A DNA stretch of 64,000 nt, taken from assembly GCF_043643765.1 (NCBI RefSeq), contig NZ_JBHZSP010000005.1, forward strand, positions 1-64,000, written 5' to 3'. Under the pieces are notes generated by a model. That model saw nothing but the letters and a program-made list of their open reading frames with translations, ran no database searches and was not told the DNA's origin. Of this stretch, positions 41,574 through 48,928 are shown in pieces. A program made the translations under genes and the position numbers. Each line of letters begins with the position of its first letter. The first letter of the stretch is position 1. The stretch comes from Marinomonas posidonica_A (GTDB taxonomy: Bacteria > Pseudomonadota > Gammaproteobacteria > Pseudomonadales > Marinomonadaceae).

Positions 41574-43283
41574 ATGAGATACGCCTCAGTAATGTATTTA
41601 CACAAGGGCTGTGAAGCTGAATATAAACGGCGCCACGATAATCTGTGGCCGGAATTAGCGGAACACCTTAAGCACCATGGCATTCGTAATTATTATATAC
41701 ATCTGGATGATGTCAATGGCGATCGGAATGGCAGCCGATTGTATGCGACATTTGACGCGGATGATCTGGATGTACTGGCTTTAGCTGACCATCCCATGAT
41801 GCAGCGTTGGTGGGAATACATGGCGGATATTATGGAAACCAAAACGCCATCTTTTGAGCCTGTTGCTGACGCTTTGCAAGAAGTGTTTCGCTTTAATGTC
41901 TTGCAACCCGATAAACCCCGTGTTGTAGCCGTTTTAGACATAGGCAAAACGAACATTAAAATTTGCTTAATGGATGGTCAAACTGGCGCTGTATTACAGA
42001 TTGAAAAGCGTGTTAATAAGGTGCTGGATGAACCGTCATATCCTCATGTGGATACGGAATCCATCTGGCAGTGGATCAAAGAGACTTTGGCCAATTTAGC
42101 CCAACGTTACTTCATTTCCAGTATTGCTATCACCACTCATGGCGCCACCATTGCTTGTATGCAGGGGGATAAACTCGCTTTGCCGATTCTGGATTACGAA
42201 TACAATGGTGTGGCGGAATATAAAGAAGAATATGATGCGCTTCGTCCAAATTTTAGTGAATCCTTTAGTCCAAGGTTACCGCAAGGTTTGAACCTTGGAG
42301 CGCAATTATTTTGGCAACAAAAACGTTTTGCAGATGAGTTTGACACAGTTGATTCATTGCTTTTGTATCCGCAGTATTGGGGTTATAAACTGAGCGGAAA
42401 CAAAGCCGCTGAGGTGACTTCACTGGGTTGTCACACAGACCTTTGGAATCCGACCAGCTGCCAGTTTTCTAATTTTTGTGAACAACAAAAGTGGGCGGAG
42501 CGCTTTCCAGAAGTAATGGAAACAGGGGCGAAACTGGGCACTATTTTGCCAGATTTAGCGAACGAAATCGGCTTGCCTGCCAGTTGCGTTATTTTTAATG
42601 GTATACACGATTCTAACGCATCCTTAGTCCCTTACATTGGACAACCAATGGAGAAGCTCACCGTTGTATCGAGCGGCACTTGGACGGTGATTGCTACCAT
42701 CAATGGCAAGCTTGATGCCTTGCAAGAAAGCAAAGACATGCTTGCTAACGTGGATGCCCTTGGTCGAGCGACACCGACGATTCGCTTCATGGGTGGTCGT
42801 GAATGGGAGCAATTGCGCAGCGATAGCACAGCGACGTTGAGCGATGTGAGTTTTATTTTGGAACACGGTATTTTGGCACTGCCTGCTTTTTCAAAAGGTG
42901 GCGGGCCCTTTGCTCATTGCGAAGGTCGTATTATTGACCGTGGCATGGTATTAACACTGGCTCAACAATCGGCCTTAGCGGATGTGTACGTGGCCTTGAT
43001 GACGGATTATTGTCTGGACCTAATGGACACTAGCCATACTGTGATTGTGGAGGGTGCGTTTAGCAACAACATCAATTTTCTTACTTTGCTTGCCTGCATG
43101 CGCAGCCAAAATGAAATTTATGCGTCCCGTGATGTCACAGGTACGTCTGGTGGCGCAGCCTTGCTATCTAACAAAAGCTTAAAGTTAAAGGGGCGTCTAA
43201 GTCTCGCTTTGTGTGATGCACAGATAAAACCATTGTTGAACCTGTATCGTCAGCAATGGCGCGACTTAGTTGGGGCGTTGTAG
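41574..43283 (+). CDS. rhaUK: Fused L-rhamnose mutarotase-rhamnulokinase (RhaU-RhaK)
   Basis: 569 residues in one uninterrupted frame. Residues 1-108 are an L-rhamnose mutarotase: EAEYKRRHDNLWPEL, HHGIRNYYIHLD and HPMMQRWWEYMADIM match the YiiL/RhaM family through its C-terminal LQEVFRF. Residues 115-569 are an FGGY-type kinase: VLDIGKTNIKICLMDG (phosphate-binding), SIAITTHGATIA, GIHDSNASLVPYI, VVSSGTWTVIA and DVTGTSGGAALL. It interconverts rhamnose anomers and phosphorylates rhamnulose. In rhizobia rhaU and rhaK are separate adjacent genes, so this is a gene fusion. Last gene of the operon. Confidence 0.9.
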   Translation: MRYASVMYLHKGCEAEYKRRHDNLWPELAEHLKHHGIRNYYIHLDDVNGDRNGSRLYATFDADDLDVLALADHPMMQRWWEYMADIMETKTPSFEPVADALQEVFRFNVLQPDKPRVVAVLDIGKTNIKICLMDGQTGAVLQIEKRVNKVLDEPSYPHVDTESIWQWIKETLANLAQRYFISSIAITTHGATIACMQGDKLALPILDYEYNGVAEYKEEYDALRPNFSESFSPRLPQGLNLGAQLFWQQKRFADEFDTVDSLLLYPQYWGYKLSGNKAAEVTSLGCHTDLWNPTSCQFSNFCEQQKWAERFPEVMETGAKLGTILPDLANEIGLPASCVIFNGIHDSNASLVPYIGQPMEKLTVVSSGTWTVIATINGKLDALQESKDMLANVDALGRATPTIRFMGGREWEQLRSDSTATLSDVSFILEHGILALPAFSKGGGPFAHCEGRIIDRGMVLTLAQQSALADVYVALMTDYCLDLMDTSHTVIVEGAFSNNINFLTLLACMRSQNEIYASRDVTGTSGGAALLSNKSLKLKGRLSLALCDAQIKPLLNLYRQQWRDLVGAL

Positions 43284-43305
43284 GTCTCTATTCAAATTAT
43301 CAAAT

Positions 43306-43371
43306 CATTAACAACGCTTCATACAGGCACTGGCGTGAGCACTTTATGAGACGTTGTTAGGTGGTTTTTTA
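43306..43371 (+). terminator. Long stem-loop after rhaUK: terminator or attC-like site
   Basis: TAACAACGCTTCATA (43309-43323) pairs with TATGAGACGTTGTTA (43345-43359) with one mismatch and one wobble; GGTGG and six T bases follow. It can act as the operon terminator. It also resembles an integron attC site: the end GTTAGGT (43356-43362) fits GTTRRRY, and counting from CATTAAC the element spans 57 bases. The left core does not fit RYYYAAC fully. Confidence 0.5.
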
Positions 43372-43391
43372 TAGTTTTGTAGATGAAAAAA

Positions 43392-43667
43392 TCACACCAA
43401 ACGAATTTCTAGTTTTTTCCCCAGAGCGGTAGCAAAACGCTCAAGAGTTGATAGCTTTACATCATCAGAATGGTTTTCAATTCGAGATATCGCGCTTTTT
43501 TGAGTATGCAGTTTCAATGCTAATTCATCTTGTGTTAACCCTGCGTTCTTGCGCGCTTCTTTGAGCAATACGCCAAATTTGAAAGCTTGATAACCTTCCT
43601 CGTAACCTTCATTAAAGTTTTTATCTGTCGCTTTACGGTCTGCCAAATATTTTTTTAAATCACTCAT
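43392..43667 (-). CDS. higA: HigA-type antitoxin, XRE-family DNA-binding
   Basis: 91 residues. A helix-turn-helix at about 32-85 (LLKEARKNAGLTQDELALKLHTQKSAISRIENH) of the Cro/XRE type, with a C-terminal KLEIRLV strand. Encoded downstream of the toxin gene with an 8-base overlap, the toxin-first order of HigBA-type modules. It should neutralise the toxin and repress the pair through the inverted repeat upstream of higB. Confidence 0.85.
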   Translation of the reverse strand: MSDLKKYLADRKATDKNFNEGYEEGYQAFKFGVLLKEARKNAGLTQDELALKLHTQKSAISRIENHSDDVKLSTLERFATALGKKLEIRLV

Positions 43668-44013
43668 GTTTCTTCCTCGCTAAATAGTCGTGGCGACGAC
43701 TCTCTGCAATTTTGATGTCTTTTGGTGGTATTTTTTGAGTCTTCTTTTGAAAGCCGTGATTTAAAACGACTAAGTTGTCTCCATCAAAGAATCCTAATAA
43801 GCGGAATATATTGCCGCCGACTTGTGCGCGTACTTCCCATATATTATCGGTGTTCACCAATTTTTTAAGGTAAGTAGACGGTACAGTATCAAGCTCTTCA
43901 ACCAACTGAAGCACCCAAGCAACTTTCTGGGCTTGTTTGCTAGACAGCGAATCTAGAAATTCTGTTACTGGGGACTTGCCATCTTCCGTGATGTAAAAAT
44001 TTATATTCCTCAT
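43660..44013 (-). CDS. higB: HigB/RelE-type toxin
   Basis: 117 residues of the RelE/HigB-like (phage Gp49-like) family: NINFYITEDGKSPVTEFLDSL at the start, then IWEVRAQVGGNIFRLLGFFDG and VVLNHGFQKKTQKIPPKDIKIAESRRHDYL with the family's basic residues. Such toxins cleave mRNA on the ribosome. First gene of the pair. Confidence 0.86.
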   Translation of the reverse strand: MRNINFYITEDGKSPVTEFLDSLSSKQAQKVAWVLQLVEELDTVPSTYLKKLVNTDNIWEVRAQVGGNIFRLLGFFDGDNLVVLNHGFQKKTQKIPPKDIKIAESRRHDYLARKKHE

Positions 44014-44018
44014 GAATT

Positions 44019-44076
44019 AATGTTAACACCAAAGTGAACTTTATCAAGAGTAAATGTTTACTTTAGTGTTAACATT
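44019..44076. promoter_or_regulatory. Inverted repeat upstream of higB, candidate autoregulatory operator
   Basis: The 21-base left arm (44019-44039, beginning AATGTTAACACC) and right arm (44056-44076, ending AGTGTTAACATT) are inverted copies with 19 matches. They cover the bases just upstream of the higB start, as expected for the operator of a toxin-antitoxin pair. Confidence 0.65.
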
Positions 44077-44170
44077 ATAGTGATTGGGAAAGTGGAAACT
44101 TTGAAATTAAAACCACTACAAAGACATAAGGACAGAGGATAAAAATGCTCCATTTACTATGTGAAGCTGC

Positions 44171-44290
44171 CCTTAGTTCTCTCCCTTTTTGAAAGGGGAG
44201 TTCGCCCTTGGTCCTCCCCCTTAATAAGGGGGGGGAGAGGGGGTTATGCTCTTAGTCCTCCCCCTTATCAAGGGGGAGTTAGAGGGGGTT
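44171..44290. repeat. Repeat array B, between higBA and lldD
   Basis: Short array of the same family as the one at 47.6 kb and in the same orientation: TCCTCCCCCTTAATAAGG, GAGAGGGGGTTATGCTCTTA, TCCTCCCCCTTATCAAGG and GGGGAGTTAGAGGGGGTT. It ends 8 bases from the lldD stop codon. The units lack the CCCCACCCTA half seen in the larger array. Confidence 0.85.
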
Positions 44291-44298
44291 GTAGTGGT

Positions 44299-45447
44299 CT
44301 AAGGCCGAAACCGCAAGTTCTCTCTCGTAAGCTGATCTATCGACGTTTTGCCCATCAGTTTCATGTCCCGTTCGAGTTCGGCTTTCATGAGTCCGAGTGC
44401 GCGTTCGACACCGGGTTGTCCGGCCGCAGCAAGTGGGTATAAATACATACGACCAATGCCGACGGCTTTGGCACCAAGTGACAAGGCCTTGAGTACGTGA
44501 GTGCCGCGTTGTATACCGCTGTCAAAGATGACGTCGATTTCGTCTCCGACTTCATCGACGATTTCGGCTAGTTGGTCGAAAGAGCTGCGCGAGCCATCTA
44601 GTTGGCGGCCGCCGTGGTTGGAAATAATCACGCCAGTACAGCCAATTTCTACTGCTTTTCGAGCGTCTTCTCGGCTCATAATGCCTTTTAAACAGAACTC
44701 TCCGTCCCAGAATTTCACCATTTCTGCTACGTCGTCCCAGTTCATTGATGGGTCGAGCATGTTGGTAAAATAGTCGCCAATGGAAGTCGCGCCAGAACCC
44801 ATGTCGATGTGTTCTTCCAGTTGCGGTAGACGGAATTTCTCATGGGTCACGTAATTAATGCCCCACATGGGTTTGAGAACAAATTGCAGCATGCCTTTTA
44901 CATTCAGTTTAAAGGGAATAGCGAAGCCCGTACGAAGGTCGCGTTCACGGTTTCCACCGGTAATCGAATCCACAGTGAGCATCATCACTTGTACGCCAGC
45001 GTCTTTGGCGCGTTGCATCATGGCACGGTTCAGTTCACGGTCTTTATGAAAGTAAAACTGATAGACCTGAGGTGTGGTGGTTTGCTTAGCAATTTCTTCC
45101 ATGCTCACCGTGCCAAGGGACGATACGCCAAACAGGGTGCCGTATTTTTCAGCCGCACCAGCGACGGCTCTTTCCCCATCATGATGGAATAATCTTTGTA
45201 AGGCAGTGGGCGAGCAGTAGATTGGCAGAGCGAGTTTTTGCCCCATTACGGTGACAGATAAGTCTACCTCTTTTACGCCAGTAAGGACGCTAGGCACTAG
45301 ATCACAGGTGTCAAATGCGGCGGTGTTACGGCGATAAGTTGTCTCGTCGTCCGCGCCGCCATCAATGTAGTTAAATATCGGGCCAGGCAAGCGTTTTTTG
45401 GCTAGAGTGCGAAAGTCTTGGAAGTTGTGGCAGTCTTTTAGACGCAT
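44299..45447 (-). CDS. lldD: FMN-dependent alpha-hydroxy-acid (L-lactate) dehydrogenase
   Basis: 382 residues, TIM-barrel flavoenzyme of the LldD/glycolate oxidase family. Seen: the N-terminal FNYIDGGADDETTYRRN, PTALQRLFHHDGE, the flavin and substrate segment LKGIMSREDA, the catalytic ISNHGGRQLDGS and the FMN-phosphate region DSGIQRGTHVLKAL. It probably oxidises L-lactate to pyruvate, passing electrons to the respiratory chain; other 2-hydroxy acids are possible. The start at 45447 has AAAGGAG upstream; a 27-base longer frame is less likely. It could use the lactate produced by rhamnose breakdown. Confidence 0.85.
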   Translation of the reverse strand: MRLKDCHNFQDFRTLAKKRLPGPIFNYIDGGADDETTYRRNTAAFDTCDLVPSVLTGVKEVDLSVTVMGQKLALPIYCSPTALQRLFHHDGERAVAGAAEKYGTLFGVSSLGTVSMEEIAKQTTTPQVYQFYFHKDRELNRAMMQRAKDAGVQVMMLTVDSITGGNRERDLRTGFAIPFKLNVKGMLQFVLKPMWGINYVTHEKFRLPQLEEHIDMGSGATSIGDYFTNMLDPSMNWDDVAEMVKFWDGEFCLKGIMSREDARKAVEIGCTGVIISNHGGRQLDGSRSSFDQLAEIVDEVGDEIDVIFDSGIQRGTHVLKALSLGAKAVGIGRMYLYPLAAAGQPGVERALGLMKAELERDMKLMGKTSIDQLTRENLRFRP

Positions 45448-45480
45448 GGATTTTGCTCCTTTTATTTTGTTCATTAACTA

Positions 45481-45544
45481 TAGGCTGTGTTCTATTTGTG
45501 ATAAATACGACATAAACTAATAAACTCTTTCTTAAAACAGCCTA
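45481..45544. promoter_or_regulatory. Inverted repeat between lldD and its LysR gene
   Basis: TAGGCTGT (45481-45488) and ACAGCCTA (45537-45544) are perfect inverted copies 48 bases apart; the match extends with one mismatch to 11 bases. The site lies in the divergent promoter region and may bind the LysR regulator. Confidence 0.4.
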
Positions 45545-45564
45545 ATAAAATAGGAATAAGACCA

Positions 45565-46479
45565 TTGAACGCAGCCGATTTAACACTTTTCGTGAACGTG
45601 GCCGATGCAGGGTCGTTTAATAAAGCCGCGCAGCAGGTAGGGTTATCAACGCCAGCACTGAGCAAGCGCATCAGCAGGCTTGAACAAGACCTTGGTACGC
45701 AGTTGATTCATCGAACAACCAGACGGCTCAGCCTGACCGAAGCGGGGGAGAGTTTATACGTTCATGCCAAAAATATTGAAGGCCAAGTGAATGATGCAAT
45801 TGCCTCGGTGTCGGCATTTAGTCAGGGTCTAACCGGCACCATAAAAATGTCCGTGCCGACGATTTCGGGGGAGTTGCTACTGGCTGAAGCGGTGGCAGAG
45901 TTTTGTCAAAAATACCCGAATATTACCGTGGATATGCGCCTCGAAAATGACTTTGTGGATTTAGTGGGCGAAGGATTGGATCTGGCGATTCGTACCGGAA
46001 AATTGGAAAATTCCAGTTTGATTGCCAAACCTTTGATTCAATCAAGTTGGGTGGTTTGCTGCTCGCCCAGCTATATCGAACATCATGGCGAAGTCACAAA
46101 TTTAGAGGCTCTGAAAGATCATAATTGTTTGGCTTATACCTACCAAGCGCAGGGCTCATTTGATTGGCGCTTTACTAAAAAAGCAGCAAACAAAAAATCA
46201 GTAGAAGACAGTGTGCGCATCAGTGGTAGTTTCGCCACGAATAATGCTCAAGCGTTACGCAAAGCGGCTCTGGCAGGATTTGGTATCGTGTATGTGCCGC
46301 GTTGTTGTGTGTATGAAGAGTTGCAGCAAGGCAAGCTCGTCGCGATTTTGTCCGATTACCAACCGCGCAGGCTCGGTGTTTATGCCATTTATCCTTTTAC
46401 CAAATACCTGCCAGAAAAACTAAGGTTATTAATAGAGCACATCAAACAGGCTTATCAGGATAAGAAAGAATACTTTTAA
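45565..46479 (+). CDS. LysR-family regulator divergent from lldD
   Basis: 304 residues with a TTG start preceded by TAGGAATAAG. Helix-turn-helix: GSFNKAAQQVGLSTPALSKRISRLEQDLG (about 17-45). The effector domain resembles the large AaeR/DsdC-like group (GTIKMSVPTISGELLLAEAV, LDLAIRTGKLENSSLIAKPL). Its position suggests control of lldD. The effector is unknown. Confidence 0.88.
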   Translation: MNAADLTLFVNVADAGSFNKAAQQVGLSTPALSKRISRLEQDLGTQLIHRTTRRLSLTEAGESLYVHAKNIEGQVNDAIASVSAFSQGLTGTIKMSVPTISGELLLAEAVAEFCQKYPNITVDMRLENDFVDLVGEGLDLAIRTGKLENSSLIAKPLIQSSWVVCCSPSYIEHHGEVTNLEALKDHNCLAYTYQAQGSFDWRFTKKAANKKSVEDSVRISGSFATNNAQALRKAALAGFGIVYVPRCCVYEELQQGKLVAILSDYQPRRLGVYAIYPFTKYLPEKLRLLIEHIKQAYQDKKEYF

Positions 46480-46563
46480 TTATCAGGTGAGAGTAGGGGC
46501 TTTCTATTTATCTGTTTTGTCCTTATTCTTATTTTTTTTAGCCGTTTTTCCATGGGGGGACTT

Positions 46564-46806
46564 ATGTCTGGTCAAGGTTCTGGAGGCAATGTACTTGCCG
46601 CACTTTGTAATGTTTTTATTCCTGGATTAGGTCAACTGGTACAGGGGCGTATTGTTATGGCGCTGTTCTTTTTCGTCACGGTTTTTGTGAGCTATACATT
46701 AGGCGCAACGGTGATTTTGTTCTTTATGTGGTTGGTTGGTGGGATATTGCATCTTTGGTCTATTATCGATGCTGCTCGCTTTTCTCGATTTCGTTCACTT
46801 GTATAA
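46564..46806 (+). CDS. Small two-helix membrane protein
   Basis: 80 residues with two hydrophobic segments and the motif FIPGLGQLVQGR (about 18-29), a pattern seen in TM2-like and similar small membrane proteins. Function unknown. The start at 46564 has GGGGGA upstream; an in-frame Met at 46552 lacks a ribosome site. Monocistronic, followed by a strong terminator. Confidence 0.7.
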   Translation: MSGQGSGGNVLAALCNVFIPGLGQLVQGRIVMALFFFVTVFVSYTLGATVILFFMWLVGGILHLWSIIDAARFSRFRSLV

Positions 46807-46837
46807 TGCGGGTTTTGTCGTCGAAAACATAATGAGA

Positions 46838-46872
46838 GCATAAAAAGGAGTCAAGTTGACTTCTTTTTATGC
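46838..46872. terminator. Bidirectional terminator
   Basis: GCATAAAAAGGAGTCAA (46838-46854) pairs with TTGACTTCTTTTTATGC (46856-46872), one G-T pair, essentially a closed hairpin. It lies between the small membrane protein gene and the convergent doxX-type gene. Confidence 0.75.
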
Positions 46873-46890
46873 TGCTTATTGGTATCCGTT

Positions 46891-47466
46891 TTAGAATTGT
46901 TTCTTAAATAAGCGATCTAATGACCAATAGCCGCCCCCAAATGCGGCAATTAATAAGGCACCAGTTGCCCAGAATAAAGAGGACAGCTCAGCCTTTAATT
47001 GCACCATGGCAAGGAAAGTAGCGCCGCCGTCTGCCAATCTTTTTATGCCCGCAGGCGTAAAGAAATCACTACCTGAATTAAGCGCATCGATGCCTGCCTG
47101 AGTCAGAAAAGCATCACCATATGGATAAGCAAAATGAAACCAAATGGTGATGGCGAGCATCACGGCATTGGCCAGAGCGATTGGTCGAGTTAGCAGTCCC
47201 ACCGCAATGAACATACCACCAAAAAATTGCATCGCAGCCAATATGGGTGACCAAAGCCAGCCAGGATAAAAACCAATATTTTCAACAAAGCCTATTTGTG
47301 CCAAAGGCGCCATAATTTTTGGCCAACCCTCGATGACCAGCATACCACCGATGATAATCCGAAATAGCGCCCAGCCTAGCGGTTGGCCAATATTGTTATA
47401 AAAATCACTCATAAAAGGCAGATATAGGTGGTCTTTGTCATTTTTGAATACTGGTGATTTAGACAT
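46891..47466 (-). CDS. DoxX-family membrane protein
   Basis: 191 residues, four to five hydrophobic helices. The DoxX pattern is seen in ALFRIIIGGMLVIEGWPKIM, AAMQFFGGMFIAVGLLTRPIALANAVML and the C-terminal GALLIAAFGGGYWSLDRLF. DoxX proteins are terminal quinol oxidase subunits in archaea, and in bacteria are linked to redox or detoxification. Exact role unknown. The start at 47466 follows GAGAGGG; a longer frame to 47544 is possible but lacks that site. Confidence 0.82.
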   Translation of the reverse strand: MSKSPVFKNDKDHLYLPFMSDFYNNIGQPLGWALFRIIIGGMLVIEGWPKIMAPLAQIGFVENIGFYPGWLWSPILAAMQFFGGMFIAVGLLTRPIALANAVMLAITIWFHFAYPYGDAFLTQAGIDALNSGSDFFTPAGIKRLADGGATFLAMVQLKAELSSLFWATGALLIAAFGGGYWSLDRLFKKQF

Positions 47467-47600
47467 GTTTTCCCTCTCAATTTTGGTCGTTTCCATATCG
47501 GAAAGAGTAACATTCGGTTTTTTATGGTTGCTGACTTGGATCAAGAGATTGTGATTAAAACAGCAAGTAGATATAGGTGAGGAAATACTTGCTGCAAGAA

Positions 47601-48220
47601 TTAGAGGGGGTTGCAGGGAAGTAGTAAACAGAACCCCACCCTAGCCCTCCCCTTGGTAAGGGGAGGGAACGCTCTTGGTCCTCCCACTTGTTAAGGGGGA
47701 GTTAGAGGGGGTTGCAGGTAAGTAGTAAACAGAACCCCACCCTACCCCTCCCCTTGGTAAGGGGAGGGGACGCTTTTGGTTCTCCCCCTTGTTAAGGGGG
47801 AGTTAGAGGGGGTTGCAGGGAAGTAGTAAACAGAACCCCACCCTAACCCTCCCCTTGGTAAGGGGAGGGGACGCTCTTGGTCCTCCCCCTTGTTAAGGGG
47901 GAGTTAGAGGGGGTTGTTGCAGGGAAGGAGTAAACAGAACCCCACCCTAGCCCTCCCCTTGTTAAGGGGGAGTTAGAGGGGGTTGCAGGGAAGTAGTAAA
48001 CAGAACCCCACCCTAGCCCTCCCCTTGGTAAGGGGAGGGGACGCTCTTGGTCCTCCCTCTTGTTAAGGGGGAGTTCTCCTTTGGTCCTCCCCCTTGTTAA
48101 GGGGGAGTTAGAGGGGGTTGCAGGGAAGTAGTAAACAAACCCCCACCCTAACCCTCCCCTTGGTAAGGGGAGGGGACGCTTTTGGTTCTCCCCCTTGTTA
48201 AGGGGGAGTTAGAGGGGGTA
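47601..48220. repeat. Repeat array C: tandem double-hairpin units
   Basis: 731 bases between doxX and the DUF559 gene are almost entirely tandem units. Counting from the TTAGAGGGGG marker, units start at 47601, 47702, 47803, 47904, 47973, 48108 and 48209 (steps 101, 101, 101, 69, 135, 101). A full unit has spacer TTGCAGGGAAGTAGTAAACA, then ACCCCACCCTA, hairpin 1 (CCCTCCCCTT GGT AAGGGGAGGG), linker ACGCTCTTGGTC, hairpin 2 (CTCCCCCTT GTT AAGGGGGAG) and TTAGAGGGGGTT. The 69 step lacks one hairpin; the 135 step has an extra one. Confidence 0.95.
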
Positions 48221-48572
48221 GTGTAATCTGAGCATCAATAGCAAGAACCACAGAGTCAAGTTCATGCATAATTTCGTCATTTGTAAAGCGAATAATACTT
48301 ATCCCCATAGAAGAGAGGTATTCATCTCGAACATGATCATGAGCAATGCCTTGTGTAGAAAAATGGCTATCACCATCTATTTCAATTACCAGTTTTAAAG
48401 AAGGGCAGTAGAAATCGACAACATAGCATCCTATGCCATATTGCCGTCTAAATTTAACGCCGAATTGGCATCCTCTGAGGTGTCTCCATAGACGCCTTTC
48501 AGGTTCTGTCATATTTGTTCTCAAATCGGCACGAAAACGTTTTGTTTGCTTTAAATTAAATAGTTTCGTCAT
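48198..48572 (-). CDS. DUF559 endonuclease-like protein inside the repeat array
   Basis: 124 residues of the DUF559 (Vsr/PD-(D/E)xK-like) family: NMTEPERRLWRHLRG (20-34), FRRQYGIGCYVVDFYCP (41-57), LVIEIDGDSHF (61-71, with D53, E64 and D66 as likely catalytic residues) and a final IIRFTNDEI strand. The C-terminal tail LPPLTPP and the stop codon are encoded by repeat sequence itself. AGGAG lies 8 bases before the start. The gene sits exactly where a unit-to-unit spacer would be, flanked by inverted repeat ends. Function of the family is unproven; a DNA-nicking or repeat-mobilising role is inference. Confidence 0.85.
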   Translation of the reverse strand: MTKLFNLKQTKRFRADLRTNMTEPERRLWRHLRGCQFGVKFRRQYGIGCYVVDFYCPSLKLVIEIDGDSHFSTQGIAHDHVRDEYLSSMGISIIRFTNDEIMHELDSVVLAIDAQITLPPLTPP

Positions 48573-48604
48573 TCCTTGACTCCTATGTGCTTTTTAAAGG
48601 TAAT

Positions 48605-48919
48605 TCACCCCACCCTATCCCTCCCCTTGGTAAGGGGAGGGGACGCTCTTGGTCCTCCCACTTGTTAAGGGGGAGTTAGAGGGGGGGCAGGGAAGTAGTA
48701 AACAGAACCCCACCCTAGCCCTCCCCTTGGTAAGGGGAGGGAACGCTCTTGGTCCTCCCCCTTGTTAAGGGGGAGTTGGAGGGGGTTGCAGGGAAGTAGT
48801 AAACAGAACCCCACCCTAGCCCTCCCCTTGGTAAGGGGAGGGGACGCTTTTGCTCCTCCCCCTTGTTAAGGGGACGCTTTTGGTTCTCCCCCTTTTCAAG
48901 GGGGAGTTAGAGGGGGTAA
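48605..48919. repeat. Repeat array D, on the other side of the DUF559 gene
   Basis: Three further units in the same orientation as array C, starting at CACCCCACCCTATCC 33 bases upstream of the DUF559 start codon and ending with GGGGGAGTTAGAGGGGGT ten bases before the beta-CASP gene stop. The last unit carries two extra palindromes. With array C this makes about 1.3 kb of repeats enclosing a single gene. Confidence 0.95.
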
Positions 48920-48928
48920 CTTTCAACC

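Noticed and set aside
44299..45192. Several open frames on the plus strand within lldD
   Set aside because: All are antisense shadows of a gene with clear catalytic and flavin-binding motifs.
47601..48919. Regular repeats resembling a CRISPR array
   Set aside because: The units are about 101 bases, the spacers are themselves repeated, and no cas genes are present. They are palindromic interspersed repeats.
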